Positions 51,366 to 62,350 of a stretch of DNA of 64,000 bases are shown piece after piece; positions within the stretch are counted from its first letter, which is position 1; the number at the start of each line of letters is the position of its first letter. The notes beneath the pieces are model-generated. The model saw nothing but the letters and a program-made list of their open reading frames with translations. It was not told the origin of the DNA and ran no database searches. A program made the translations under genes and the position numbers. Source of the stretch: Punica granatum (taxonomy: Eukaryota; Streptophyta; Magnoliopsida; Myrtales; Lythraceae); assembly GCF_007655135.1 (NCBI RefSeq), contig NC_045134.1, positions 17,570,568 to 17,634,567 on the forward strand, given 5' to 3'.

Positions 51366-51853
51366 TTATATTAATTATCGCAATCATTCTTGCTCATGTA
51401 TATGGCCTGTTCGTCTAATAACTCATGACAGCCACCTAATAAATCGGGATAAATTTAATAAATATATAATCTAAATTTTCAAATATCTTGATTAAATGTA
51501 TGCATATATATATATATATATATATATAATCTGCATTTACACGCACTTATTCAGTCAAATACACACTCAATGCGTTTCCTTTGGGTGTGATAATGGCGGT
51601 CAAACGCATATGCATTCGCGTTTGATACGATAATATATTTCTAGATATAAGGCTACGAATAATAGTGCAAACTTTTGTTTCTTTTATTGCTGAATTTGGT
51701 TCTTACTTTTTCTTGATTTTCTCATTAAATATAATTTTCTATACTAACCAAATAAAAAGGCTTTCAATTAGTGTTTTTTTTTAAAAAAAATTGAAAGTAG
51801 AAGCCATGTTAATTAGTTGAAAATTTATTATATGTACTAGATGTAGTTCGAAA
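51366..51853. other. Tail of monomer B2, then AT-rich spacer
   Basis: The 405-bp repeat continues from 51366 to about 51480, confirming that the Mutator-like element interrupts it. A (TA)n microsatellite follows at about 51508-51530. Nothing else is recognised before the next element. Confidence 0.5.
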
Positions 51854-53386
51854 GAAAAATTGCACAGTATATCTTGTCGTTCACATATTATTTTAATTTT
51901 ATCTCATTGATTTTTTTTCTAAAGTATTTTAACATTAGTATTTTGGTTTCACATCTATTCCATCGTGAGCCAGCCATCCACTCATATTCAAAATTGACGG
52001 AATTTTCTACGTGACACGATCAACTGAGAAATGGCGCCGATGTGTATTTCTTTGTGGGTCGTTCATTGACACGTTGGACATTTCCCACCCTCTTCCCTGC
52101 CTTCCCCTACCCTTCTTCCTATGCCTTTTAGAGAGAGAGAGAGAGAGAGATCGGACAGAGAGACACAGAGAAGTTCACCCACAGCCACAAAGCAGACATA
52201 GATGTCCCTCCTGATGTCGTCCTTTTATCGAGGGATGGGGCCGCCGAGGCTATAGTTGGGCACCTGGGGAGGGATGGGGCCGCCAATGGAGGTAATTAGG
52301 CGGCCCAGGAACTTGTCGAGTTCGTCCTTGAGGCACGCGTTCTCAATCCGGAGGTGCTGCTCCTCGAGGGAAATCTCCCCGATGATGGCGGGGCAACCAC
52401 AGTTGGTGCATATCAGGTTCCTCATCGCATCGCGAAGGGACACGTTCTCCGCCCGTAGTTTGTCGTTCTCGTGTCGGAACAACGAGTTCTCGTGGCGCTC
52501 GAGTTGGGTCTGATGCAACTGCAGCCATGACAACAAATCGGCCAACAAAATCTCAGCTAACTCACACACACCATTGGCGTAACCTCTCTCTTCAAATGGA
52601 AATAAACTCACTTGCCATGATTATTTTTCCTCTATAAATTCCATTAATTCATGAGAAATAATAATGATTTTCGGTTTCGTCACCTTCATCTGGGTGTGGC
52701 GATTTTGGAACCAGAACTTGACCTAACGGTCTCCAAGCACATCCTCTTGCTTAATACAGCCTTTACTCCTCGTTGGGATGAGGACACTCCTTGATCAGAC
52801 TGATTTGTTTTTCTTTTTTTTGGGTCGACAAGAAAAAGCCAAATAAGGAAAATGAATCGGTGGGAGAGAGAGAGAGGACGAAGGAAGAGATGGATGAGAG
52901 CATGAAATCATACGCCTCAAGCTCCTGGATTTGATGGGGAGTGTGTCGGTAGTAGGCTTCTTCCTGGGGGGTTTGTCGGCGACGTCTTAGTCGGCGTCGA
53001 AGGCTGTGCCGTCCATGTTCTTTTAGCCAGATTTGCTCTCGTGCTCTTGATTCAGCACGTCCCTACTTCGCCTGTTCATCTTCTCTATCTTTAACCCACA
53101 GAGACAGGAAGTAGGGGAAGGCAGGGGAGAAGGGTAGGGGAAGGCAGGGGAGAGGGCGAGAATTGTCCAACATGTCATTAGGGGCCCACAAAGAAATACA
53201 GGTCGGCACCATTATTCAGAGTAACGTGCCACGTAAGATATTCCGTCAATATTGGACGACTTGCTCACCATAGGATAGATGTGAAATCAAAACAGTAATT
53301 TTAGGATATTTCATAAAAAAATCGACGTTCGGACAAAACTAAAAGAACATGTAAACGTTAGAATATGTGGTATAATTTTACATTCT
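51854..53386. mobile_element. Pack-MULE-like element carrying an HD-Zip IV fragment
   Basis: The ends are inverted repeats of roughly 250 bp (51854 to about 52110 and about 53110 to 53386). Matching blocks include GTATTTCTTTGTGGG, ATTGACGGAAT, TTTCACATCTATTCCAT-like and CCCTGCCTTCCCCTACCCTT. Between them lies a piece of a host gene with introns and no transposase. This is the arrangement of Pack-MULEs, Mutator-like elements that carry gene fragments. The terminal bases (GAAAAATTGCAC on the left) are MULE-like. A clean 9-bp target duplication was not found, so the exact ends are approximate. Confidence 0.72.
52228..53012 (-). pseudogene. Truncated HD-Zip class IV transcription factor fragment
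   Basis: On the minus strand the 5' part encodes PPRKK and then, after a one-base deletion, YYRHTPHQIQELEA of the homeodomain. A retained intron with a GT donor follows. The next exon has KECPHPNEE, a CAA-to-TAA stop, and in another frame the helix-3 signature QVKFWFQNR. The clearest part (52228-52525) reads [20 protein letters not shown], then [20 protein letters not shown] and LKDELD, which is the leucine-zipper-loop-zipper region typical of class IV (PDF2/ATML1/HDG) proteins. The RVCALAG segment is missing and the START domain is absent. Intact introns show capture from genomic DNA rather than from mRNA. Confidence 0.85.
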
Positions 53387-53862
53387 AAGAATCATTATTC
53401 TCTTACAATTAAAAGATATTGTTTTCTATTTCATTCAGCAAGAAGTTTTATTTAACTTTTTTTTGCTTTAAATAAATAAAATTCATTAAATAGTAAAATT
53501 GAAGAGAATTAAAATAAAAAATATACTATATAAATAAGTCATAACTTTCTCTTTTTTTGTAAAATGCTTCTTGCTAATAATAAGTGGTTTTTCTTTCTAT
53601 TTGCTTCTTTACTTCTAATACTATATTAAGTGTCTAACCCGTATACGGGTTTGGTTTTTGATAGTGTAAGCACCATGTTCTAGTCCGGGCTATATCTACC
53701 ATTTGGGGAACACATCGAACCAGAGAGCAAGCAAAAGCACATGGGGATCACACGTCAGAAAACGAATTTTCGAGAATAAACAAGTAAGTCATCGAGTGCT
53801 AAACTCTTAATTTCAACCTTCAGTATCTATTTCTAAAACAATACGGGTCAATTGGTAGAATT
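53387..53862. other. Intergenic sequence
   Basis: AT-rich and without genes. A perfect 14-bp palindrome ACCCGTATACGGGT lies at about 53637-53650; similar hairpins mark Helitron ends in this window, but no CTRR follows it properly. Confidence 0.35.
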
Positions 53863-54166
53863 TAGGCTTCGTTTGGTTTTTAGATAACAATCCAACTTTA
53901 CCAAACTTAACTCTATTCTTCCACAAATTCAATAATATAATCATTATTGTTTTGTCATTTTCTTTCATTTAATAATAATTTCTCACTCATACTTTTCCTA
54001 ACAATTTTCATAATTAATTTTTAAAAAATAATTTTTTATTTACTTTCACATCTATACATGCATATATATATTTTCACACATAAATATTTTTTTATCACTT
54101 GCAATCATTGCACGAAATCAAGTTAAACTGAATCATAATCCAACTTGAAAACCAAACGCAAACTTA
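53863..54166. mobile_element. MITE, about 300 bp
   Basis: The left end TAGGCTTCGTTTGGTTTTTA and the right end, the complement of AACCAAACGCAAACTTA, are imperfect inverted repeats that also share AATCCAACTT. The interior is AT-rich and noncoding. Similar GTTTGGTTT ends occur in the MITEs at 41973 and 56503, but the interior differs. Confidence 0.6.
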
Positions 54167-55560
54167 ATCTCCGGAGGAACCCGTGTAAAGCAAATTGTAA
54201 AACGTGGCGCCTAGCCTTCAGAGACTTTTTTTAAAACCATAATTGCTCGTATTTTTTTTATAAAAAGGCACATTTAATATTCTCTAATTAAAACTTTTTT
54301 ATTCATATAGTTCATTCAGCGGGACAAGGGTTCGAGACGGAGAAATCAATATTCCCATGTAGCGAGAAATATTAATGTCGAGGTGTTTTCCAATTAAAAA
54401 GTGTTTACTAAACCCGATGATATTTTTCGATAGTTTTTCTTTTGCTCAAATGTGCTTTAAAATCACGAAAAGGGTAAAAATGCAGTTTTTAAACAAGTTT
54501 GAGGGCGGACACGCTATTATTCCTGACAAAAATAGTTCAACTAGAAGTAGTTGAACTGACTTCCGCTAAATGCAAAATTTAGGATGGAGGCGCGATCACT
54601 ACCCACGGCGGGAGTAACAACCGTGCACGGGATGTGGGCACTATTAGTAACCGCGCCTAAGGGCCAACTGGCAATTCTCATCCAGATGGCTAGTTGGCAC
54701 GCGTCCAACATCTGAAAATTTTAAAAAATCTTTCATTTTTGGCCTCACAGGTTTTGTTATTTGCAAAACGACTCCCGACTCCCCTTTGTCTATAAATAAA
54801 GGGTTATTTTCAATATATTGTACTTTTGTCCATTCTCATGTGCTGAGACTCTCACAAAATAACCCTAAATCTCTAATTACACTATTGCCTACCTAATTTA
54901 GTAAGGAAGCATCCATTTCCAAGCTTAGGGTGATTAAAAGGTTGCTCTTCCCGAACAAGCAAGAAAAGATATAGTGTGGGCAGCTTTTCCCCTCTGTCCA
55001 GAACCGAGATAGAGCTTTTTAGCTCCTAACTTTGTTGCTATGTGCTTAATTAATGTATTTACATGTAGATTAGACTAATAGGTTGCTAATTTGTGTGTAT
55101 TAGAGCTTAATTAGGATTAATCGTGCAGTATCATGCTTAATAAGGGTATCATTCGGCTAAATCATACTTGATTGCCTCGGAAAAAACTAATTGCATGTTA
55201 ATTGGACTTGATTCAGTGAAGTTTCTATTTGTTGAACTCTTATGATTTTTTATAGAAAAAACTTTTACAAAAATATACTCTAAACAATTCACGCTTCATT
55301 TACTTAATTTTCAAATATTAATTTCTATTTGTTGATATTGTTTTACTCTTTGCCCTTCCCACAGAAAGTTATTAAAAATCTTAAATCATGCTTTAGTAAG
55401 AAATATTTTAACAATATTGAAATAATATCTTACATTATATCATTGTTTCATCTACAACTGTATGCCAACTTTCTGATTAAATGGAATGCCTTCTTCTTTT
55501 ATTATTTTCTAATGATTATTTGAAATATATAAAATTTCAATGAGCTATCTATTTAATTTT
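54167..55560. other. Intergenic sequence with possible retroelement debris
   Basis: No gene is recognised. A TATA-like TCTATAAATAAAGGG at about 54788-54802 is followed by an untranslated-looking stretch to about 55000, which could be an old LTR promoter or a noncoding transcript. Neither can be confirmed. A SINE-like GGTTCGAGAC word lies near 54327. Confidence 0.3.
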
Positions 55561-55599
55561 ATCTATAAAATGTCAATCCAATTTTTATATCGATTAATC

Positions 55600-55626
55600 T
55601 GTGCATTACACGAGACCAAAAACTAA
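55600..55626 (+). repeat. Helitron-like 3' terminus
   Basis: A GTGCATTACAC hairpin is followed 12 bases later by CTAA and then T, matching in spacing and sequence the end of the Helitron at 38066. The start of this element was not located. Confidence 0.45.
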
Positions 55627-56159
55627 TAGTTATAAAACTTCAAATATATCTTGTGCCATCCAATAGTTTATGGTATATGATTTATCAAATAGTCACCTTA
55701 ATAATTATCAACGATAAGAAGGGGCAAAAAAAACAAAAAAAAAATTATGCGAGCTATATTCGTTTGACTTTGTCGAATATACACATCGATCACTAATCTT
55801 CTTACAACCTGCCCATTGCCTGGACCTTTACCTAGTTTAGAATAAAACAAGCAAAAAATAAGCTTTCCCCACCTAGAAGTCGCATGCTCGATACCTAGTG
55901 GGACTACTTGTGCTCCTCTATTAGTTATTTAGGATTTCTCTTTTATTGTAATAGGTTTTGGACCTCCTCTTTAACCGGAAAACAAGCAAAAAAAAAAACA
56001 GAGAAACTTGAGAGTTGGAAACTAGACAAAAGGAGCTCCTAGTTTTTACATTCCAGTTTAAATATATCACTAAGGCGTTGCATGGATTTCTACTTAATAT
56101 TTCAATATTTCTTGACCGATAACTCCTTACGCTCTTATAAAGAACGATGTTTGAGGTAG
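55627..56159. other. Unassigned intergenic sequence
   Basis: No gene is recognised. Around 55877-55910 a GCATGCTCGATACCTAGTGG-type word recurs as a variant at about 59419-59441, which suggests a dispersed repeat with a polymerase III B-box-like motif. Confidence 0.3.
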
Positions 56160-56440
56160 CAGAGATACATATTCGAAGCACTCCACATTTCATTCAAGTT
56201 CTTGCGAATAATATTGTTGTAAACCATGCCTGGTACCAAAGATACAAATGTCGGAGCCCTCCGCACTTCATTCGGGTTCTTGTGAAGAATATTGTTGCAA
56301 ACCATGCCTGGTACCAAAGATACATATGTCGAAGCATGTCCACACTTCATTCGGGTTCTTGCAAACCAAGTGTGGTACCAAAGATACATATGTCGAAGCA
56401 CTCCGCCCTTGATTCGGATTTTTGCACTGAATAATGTTGG
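56160..56440. repeat. 78-bp minisatellite, about 3.6 copies
   Basis: The word AGATACATATGTCGAAGCA and variants start at 56163, 56240, 56318 and 56382, a period of 77, 78 and then 64 bp. Each unit also has CACTTCATTCGGGTTCTTG and AACCATGCCTGGTACCAA. It produces repeat-laden open frames on both strands, and no genuine gene is indicated. Confidence 0.88.
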
Positions 56441-56502
56441 ACACATGCACATTTCCAGGCAATGAGGTCATATATTACTTGTCTCATACTTACGGACCTT
56501 TA

Positions 56503-56735
56503 TGTTGCGTTTGGTTTCATAGTAAGATTTTAAAATCAGATTTTGATTTTGAAAAAGAGTGGTATAAGTAGGGCCCACCATTTGACTTTGTATGAGTTAT
56601 GTTGTTTTGTTGCGGAAAAAAGTGATATAAATGGGGTCCACTCTTTGACTTTGTATGAGTTATTTTGTTTTGTAGTGGATAAAGTTAAAGTTAGAATTGT
56701 GATTCTAAAATATTATTATAAAACCAAACAAGCCC
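56503..56735. mobile_element. MITE homologous to the one at 41973
   Basis: Inverted ends TGCGTTTGGTTTCATAGTAA and the complement of TATTATAAAACCAAACAAG enclose about 230 bp. The interior is clearly related to 41973-42203, with two copies of a CTTTGACTTTGTATGAGTTAT block. Confidence 0.65.
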
Positions 56736-57217
56736 TTAACCTGACCATGACCTGAATATATTGTCCTAGCATGCCTTGGTGTAGACGAAGAGGCCTTCTT
56801 TGACTTTGTTAATGGGGTACCCCGGAGGCCTAGACATCTTCAGCCCACCCAGCCCTGCATTTGAAATGAGTAAAGTTTGTGGCATTATTTCTCATCTTGC
56901 GAAGACCCATTGCATTTCAATAAACTACCAGTCTTTTCCCTGTGTTATGCATGGCCGCATGGATTTATATATTTGGCGTGATTTAGTTTTACTTAAGTTT
57001 ACATGTTTAGGCTATTTCTAGATAGAATCGAACTTATAATTTGAAATATTTCATATTTTATGATCTTTTGGTGGAACATGTTTTTTATGATCTTTATTAA
57101 TAAGTTTAATGCCATAGCACTAAATAATTAAATATAGAAATAATTATATATTGAAATATAAACATAAGTAAGTTTTTCATCAAATCTAGTCTTCCCATAG
57201 AAGTGTTTATTTTCACC

Positions 57218-58371
57218 TATTAGGGAGAGAATCGAGGGATATAATATGGAGAAAATCAATTAGGGATATCAAAAAATATTTAATATTTATGATATTGTGT
57301 AATCTTTGATATATTTCCATAATTGTTGCATTTCATCTACTATAAATAAGAATACATTCACACCATTTGGTGTCTGTGACATTCTAGCAAATTCTCTATA
57401 TTTTTTATGGTATCAGAGCAGGACGATCTTGCTGCTATTGATTAAAGCTTCCGCTAAATACGTTCTCCAGCGCGTCCGGCCATGACCGAGCGCGCCCGGC
57501 AACCTCAATTTTGCACTTATCAACCCCAATTTCTCTACCTTTCTTCCACAGTGCTACCCGGGAAAGCTTCATTTTCCTCGCCTACTTAGATTGTTTGAAA
57601 TAAATCTCTCCTCCCTGCAGATTATCTCCGTCTCCCGCTTACCGACAAGAATACCTCAAATTCTTTTGTCCTACTGCAGCGATAGTCAGCATTGGATTTG
57701 AGTCGCATAATTTCGAGTTTTTCCTTCCTCTCTCTCTGTAGACTTGTCTGCGGAATCTCTCTCGTTTCTTCCACCCCAAATCTCGACAGTTATCTTTTTT
57801 GCTACTACTGGTCGTGCTTGACCTTCCTTAAATTTTTGGTTGTCCCGAACCCCGGTCACGGCCTCGTCTTCTCAAGTCTCTCTTTTGCCAATGCTCACAG
57901 CTTTTCTCTCTGTTGGCCTTTCCCTCTAAACCTTTCACGTCCAATCTCCTTTAAAACTGGGCTATTGCATTTTTTCCCTTTCAGCCTATTCTACTTGTGG
58001 TCACGGGCTTTTACACTGCCAAGGACGTGAAAGCCAGCTTTTCCAAGCCATTTCAAATTCACTTCATCAGGCGGCGACCGATCAACTCAATGGTCCTCTT
58101 ACGGAGGGTCTATTCACACTGCATTTGCTAAAATCAGTTTCAAGCTCAACGTGCGGCCTCCCCGTTGTGCTTGTGGAGGAGTATTAGGGAGAGAATCGAG
58201 GGATATGATATGGAGAAAATCAATTAGGGATATCAAAGAATATTTGATATTTATGATATTGTGTAATCTTTGATATATTTCCACAATTGCTGCGTTCCAT
58301 CTACTATAAATAAGAATACATTCACATCATTTGGTGTGTGTGACATTCTAGCAAATTATCTATATTCTTTA
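57218..58371 (+). mobile_element. TRIM-like LTR retroelement, 1154 bp
   Basis: Two 190-bp LTRs (57218-57407 and 58182-58371) start TATTAGGGAGAG and differ at about 11 positions. TGGTATCAGAGC, the classical initiator-methionine tRNA primer site, directly follows the first LTR at 57408-57419. A purine-rich GTGGAGGAG precedes the second. The 774-bp interior encodes nothing recognisable. The flanks TCACC (57213-57217) and TCATC (58372-58376) are a 5-bp target duplication with one change. Small LTRs and no proteins fit a terminal-repeat retrotransposon in miniature. Confidence 0.85.
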
Positions 58372-58376
58372 TCATC

Positions 58377-59218
58377 AAAAGAGGGTGTAGTACAATGGCG
58401 CATGTCATCACCTGTTGATCTCGATTGTTTTTGCCACCGCGTCCACCACAACTGCCATGATTGGAGGATTGATTGACAGGTTTGGGTTTGAAAGGCTGTA
58501 TTGGGAGTAGGAGAAGTGTTGGGACTGGATGGATTCGGGCTGTAGCGTTGAAACATCTCCTGATGCATGAGTTTCGTGTAGAGATCCTCAAAGGGGAGAG
58601 GACCTTGGCCGAGGGAGAGGGAGGTGATGAAGTTGGCATACTGACTCGGAAGACCAGCTAAGGCTATAGTGATGAGATCCTCATCTTGAAGGGGTTTCTC
58701 GATGTCTTTCAACTGATCAGCAAAGGATTTAATGTCGAGCAAGTATTTATCGACTCCTTGATCGGTGCATTTAAGCCGGGACAGATTCACCTTGATGTCT
58801 ATGGCACTAACACTGGACTGTTCGACAAATCTATTGTGGAGTGTGGACCCAATGGCTTTGGCAGAAGGAAGATCATGTATGGTGTCAAGGAGATTTTCGG
58901 ATATGGTTGCAAAGAGCCATGAACGGATACATCATTGGCACGATGCCGATTCAAATAGGAAGGATCAGCTGGGGAAGAGGAGGAGGCATTGGCATCAACA
59001 TAATCAAAGAGGCAATGAGACCTACGGAATGTGGAGAAAAGAGATTTCCCAACCAAGGAGTTTCAGTTGTTCAATTGGACCGGAATGACGTTGGCGCTGT
59101 TATGGACTGAGACGGGACCAATAAGGGGAATAAGTGCGTGGTCGATGATGGGGGCCGAAGTGCCATCAGATGGGTTGATCTGGCCATCTGAGACTTTGAG
59201 GGAAGCTGTGGGATCCAT
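58377..59218 (-). pseudogene. Decayed Ty1/copia Gag
   Basis: On the minus strand, from the ATG at 59218, the frame runs MDPTASLKVSDGQ to IPVQLNN, then a stop and frameshifts. KSLFSTFRRSHCLFDYVD and, in a third frame, KYLLDIKSFADQLKDIEKPL, DEDLITIALAGLPSQYANF and the end near 58377 follow. These are the conserved blocks of copia Gag (UBN2 type). A primer site TGGTATCAAAGCC lies just upstream (59288-59300). The C-terminal part and all of Pol are missing; the TRIM-like element abuts the break. Confidence 0.8.
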
Positions 59219-59300
59219 CAGATGGATTGAATCGATTGATCAGTGGGGTGGCGGCCGGAGACGAATTTTTAGGTTTTGATGATTTTAGGCTTTGATACCA

Positions 59301-59404
59301 TGAGTAATTGTGAAGTTGTACACAATATGGGTAGCTTTGTTGTATATATATAGATAGTAAACTATACAAAATTACACTTGGTCCCGTAATGTAAAGATAC
59401 CACA
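59301..59404 (-). mobile_element. LTR remnant of the copia element
   Basis: Directly beside the primer site the plus strand begins TGAGTAATTGTGAAG, so on the minus strand an LTR would end in CA as expected. The far boundary, put here at 59404, is a guess. Confidence 0.4.
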
Positions 59405-60672
59405 TATATATCTAATAGATCGCAGGTTCGATATCTAGTGGAAATAATAAAACACGCTCTCCTCTAAATTTCAAAATCCTCTAAATTTCAAAATATTTCG
59501 TGTGAATGACTTGTCTCAGGTTTCCATTGATGACATGCCTTAATTGGAGCTAATTAAGACAGAAAGTTGGAAGCCCTTCCAACCTCATCTAATATTTTCT
59601 CGGCCATGCCATACGTCTTTCACAACATAGTATATACATTATTTTACTGGGGAAATGCGACAATTTTATATGCTTCGGCATAAGGACCCTGATCAAATTA
59701 CACCTAGAAAGATGATCGTTCCTCCAAATTCTTCTATTTAGATGAGAATTTATTTTACTCAGTGAAAAGAGGAATTCTTTTTTTTTTCCCAGCCGATTCA
59801 AGCGGAAAAAAAAAAAAACTACCTCTTGTACGGAGAAATTTTAGGAATAATGCTCTTCCTCTGAATCCGCTCCCTCTCCCTCCAAATTCTTGCAATTATT
59901 AATCAAGTGGCTTAAATGCAATGCATTCAAAAAGCATGTATATATACATCAACGTGACTTGGGTCAAGTGATTCGACGTTTGTTCATCTTAATGAGGTTT
60001 CGAGATTCGAGGCTTGTAATTGAAGAAGATTTACACCGAAAAATTTTACTCCTTAGTAGGCCGACCTGTCTCAACCGGATTAGTTGGAATTCAATTGGAT
60101 TTTCGATACTAGGGTGCATACCGAAAAAAAAAGAAGCATGTATCCACAAGTCAATTTTAATACTGGAATATTGAAACTATCTCTCAACAACCTGCAAATA
60201 ACATGCAAGACAGACAGGTCATTTACCCCATAAAACTCGAAATTTTTTTCCCAAAAGCACAGTCAAACATTTGATGAACAAATTCCACACTTTTTGTCGG
60301 TAATTTTATGTCCCCTTACGCTTTTGACGATTGCTTTGTCAGACTACCAATCCTCTAATTATAGTCACATGTAAACCCACGGTCGGAATTCTGACATCTA
60401 ATCCTCTCCCCAAAAATTGAAAATTAAAAAAAAAAACTCACATTACTTGGCAAAGAAATAATCATTTTTTTGGGATAATTAAAAAAAAAAGTAGTCAAAT
60501 TCCCTTTGAGACTTCCTTACCTCTCCCACCTCTATCTTGCCCTAATATCCCAGATATTTGGCATTGCCGCCAAAACAAAATTGAGATTTCCGGCAAGCCA
60601 AATATAGCTGTCTTTTGGCTGCCGGAATCTTGTATCTGAGACAAAGAACCGCAACTTACGGTTTCCCAATTC
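59405..60672. other. Intergenic sequence and patellin upstream region
   Basis: No gene is recognised. Poly-T and poly-A runs flank about 59780-59817. The last 150 bp before 60673 are the likely leader and promoter of the patellin gene, but I see no convincing TATA box. Confidence 0.4.
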
Positions 60673-60747
60673 ATGGAAGAACATACGAATCATGTTCGAG
60701 AGGAGTCGAGGGAGACCTTAAGTAGTAAGATAGACACCGATGATGAA

Positions 60748-60780
<33 letters not shown>

Positions 60781-62350
60781 CTCTACGATGACGCTCAAAG
60801 CGAGACCTCCTACAAGGACGACCCTCCAAAGCCTGATCAAGAAGATGACACTATCAACGAGTCCATGCAGATCATGAGGCTCTCAAGGAAGAAGGCGTTG
60901 CTACATTTCCGGTGTAGGGTAGAAGATGCCATTCTCGGGAATTATCTTCTGGGAAAATCCGATAAGAACCACTTGGCGCGACATGATCATGATAATTATT
61001 CTAAGGCTGGGAAAGAGCCATTGAGGGACATTTCCTTGTGGAGTGTGCCCCTGTTGCCTAGTGCCGGGCATGAGGGCACGGATATCATCTTATTGAAATT
61101 CCTAAAGGCGAGTGGTTTCAAGGTCTCCGAGGCCTTCCATATGCTCCAGAACACGTTAAGATGGCGGAAGGAGAACAAAGTCGAGCAGATTCTTGATGAG
61201 AAGTTCCCATCCGATCTCGAGAAGTTGTTGTACATAAATAGCACCGATATGGAGGGTCGCCCCTTGTGTTATCATGCTTACGGGGTTTTGAAGGACATGG
61301 ATTCGTGTAGGAGGATGTTCGGTTCGAAAGAGAAATGTGAGGAGTTCTTCAGATGGACGGTCCATTTCATGGAGAAAAGCGTAAAGAAAAATCTCAGCTT
61401 TAAGCCGGGTGGGGTCGACTCTATGGTTCACATTATGGATTTAAAGAACTTGCAAAAGTCGAGCATGAAGGAGTTACGGTATGTTCTCAAGAGCAACTTC
61501 ATCCTGCTTCAAGACAACTATCCCGAGCTCATCCACAAGCATGTACGTAATAGTAACTTTATTTATTTATTTATTTTTTACAAATCATCAAAAGAATCGT
61601 TATGGTTCATCAGAGTTTTCATGCTTGATATTCTAAACTCTCAGGTGATGATAAACGTTCCCTTCTGGTACTACACTTTCCACGTACTGATTCTACGATT
61701 CATTCACCAGTCAAACAAAAACAAGTTCATCTTTGCAAGGCCTTCACGGGTCACAAAGACATTACTAAAGTGAGATAAGTCATGTCAATTACACACATCA
61801 TAACATTTGTATTTCAACATCGATTTAAATAATTGCTTCGTTCGTTTTAGGTTTGTGGCCCCGGAGGACTTGCCGGTACAGTATGGAGGCCTCAAGAGGG
61901 AGAATGACTCTGATTTCTCACAAACAGATAAAGTTTCAGAGGCCATTGTTCGAAAGAACTCAATTGGGAAAATTCAAATTCCTGTTCATGAGGTAATGCA
62001 AATTAAACATCCAAAACCTTAATCACTTCTAAGTTCATTGATCAAATTGCAATATGGTCCTTTGATTTTATTGATCATCATTTCAGGCAGGAGTCACAGT
62101 GGCCTGGGATTTGACCGTGGTCGGATGGGACAGCGTGTCGTACAAGGAAGAGTTCATTCCTGACGATGAATGCTCCTACAAGATTCTGATACGAATGATG
62201 AAAAGATCAGATGAGAGCATGCGGAATTCATTCTACATCAGTGAGCCAGGGAAGATTATGATCTCCATCGACAACCGGACTTACAAGAAGAAAAGAGTCC
62301 TCTACAGGACCAAGACCAGGCCTACTATGTATATCTTCTTCAAGTCATGA
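60673..62350 (+). CDS. Patellin-like SEC14-GOLD phosphoinositide-binding protein
   Basis: The four exons are 60673-61542, 61645-61769, 61851-61992 and 62087-62350, all with GT-AG introns; the product is 466 residues. An acidic N-terminus with a glutamate run (about 21-36, from a GAG repeat) is followed by a CRAL-TRIO N-terminal helical region (about 75-165, with ILLKFLKASGFKVSEAF). The SEC14 lipid-binding domain spans about 185-350 (GRPLCYHAYG, FKPGGVDS, LLQDNYPEL, INVPFWYYTF, PEDLPVQYGG). A GOLD domain spans about 375-466 (VAWDLTVVGWDSVSYKEEF, ISIDNRTYKKKRVLYR). This order is that of plant patellins, which bind phosphoinositides at membranes and the cell plate. The N-terminal acidic part is shorter than in PATL1/2. 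The gene is complete; which PATL it corresponds to is not decided. Confidence 0.93.

Noticed and set aside
53637..53650. Palindrome ACCCGTATACGGGT as a Helitron end
   Set aside because: No CTRR followed by T lies at the right distance on either strand, so it is left as an unexplained palindrome.
56135..56452. A repeat-containing protein of about 105 residues
   Set aside because: It is the translation of the 78-bp minisatellite; similar frames appear on the opposite strand.
57692..58030. A 112-codon plus-strand frame inside the TRIM-like element
   Set aside because: It has no similarity to Gag or Pol motifs and lies in the interior of an element type that normally encodes nothing.
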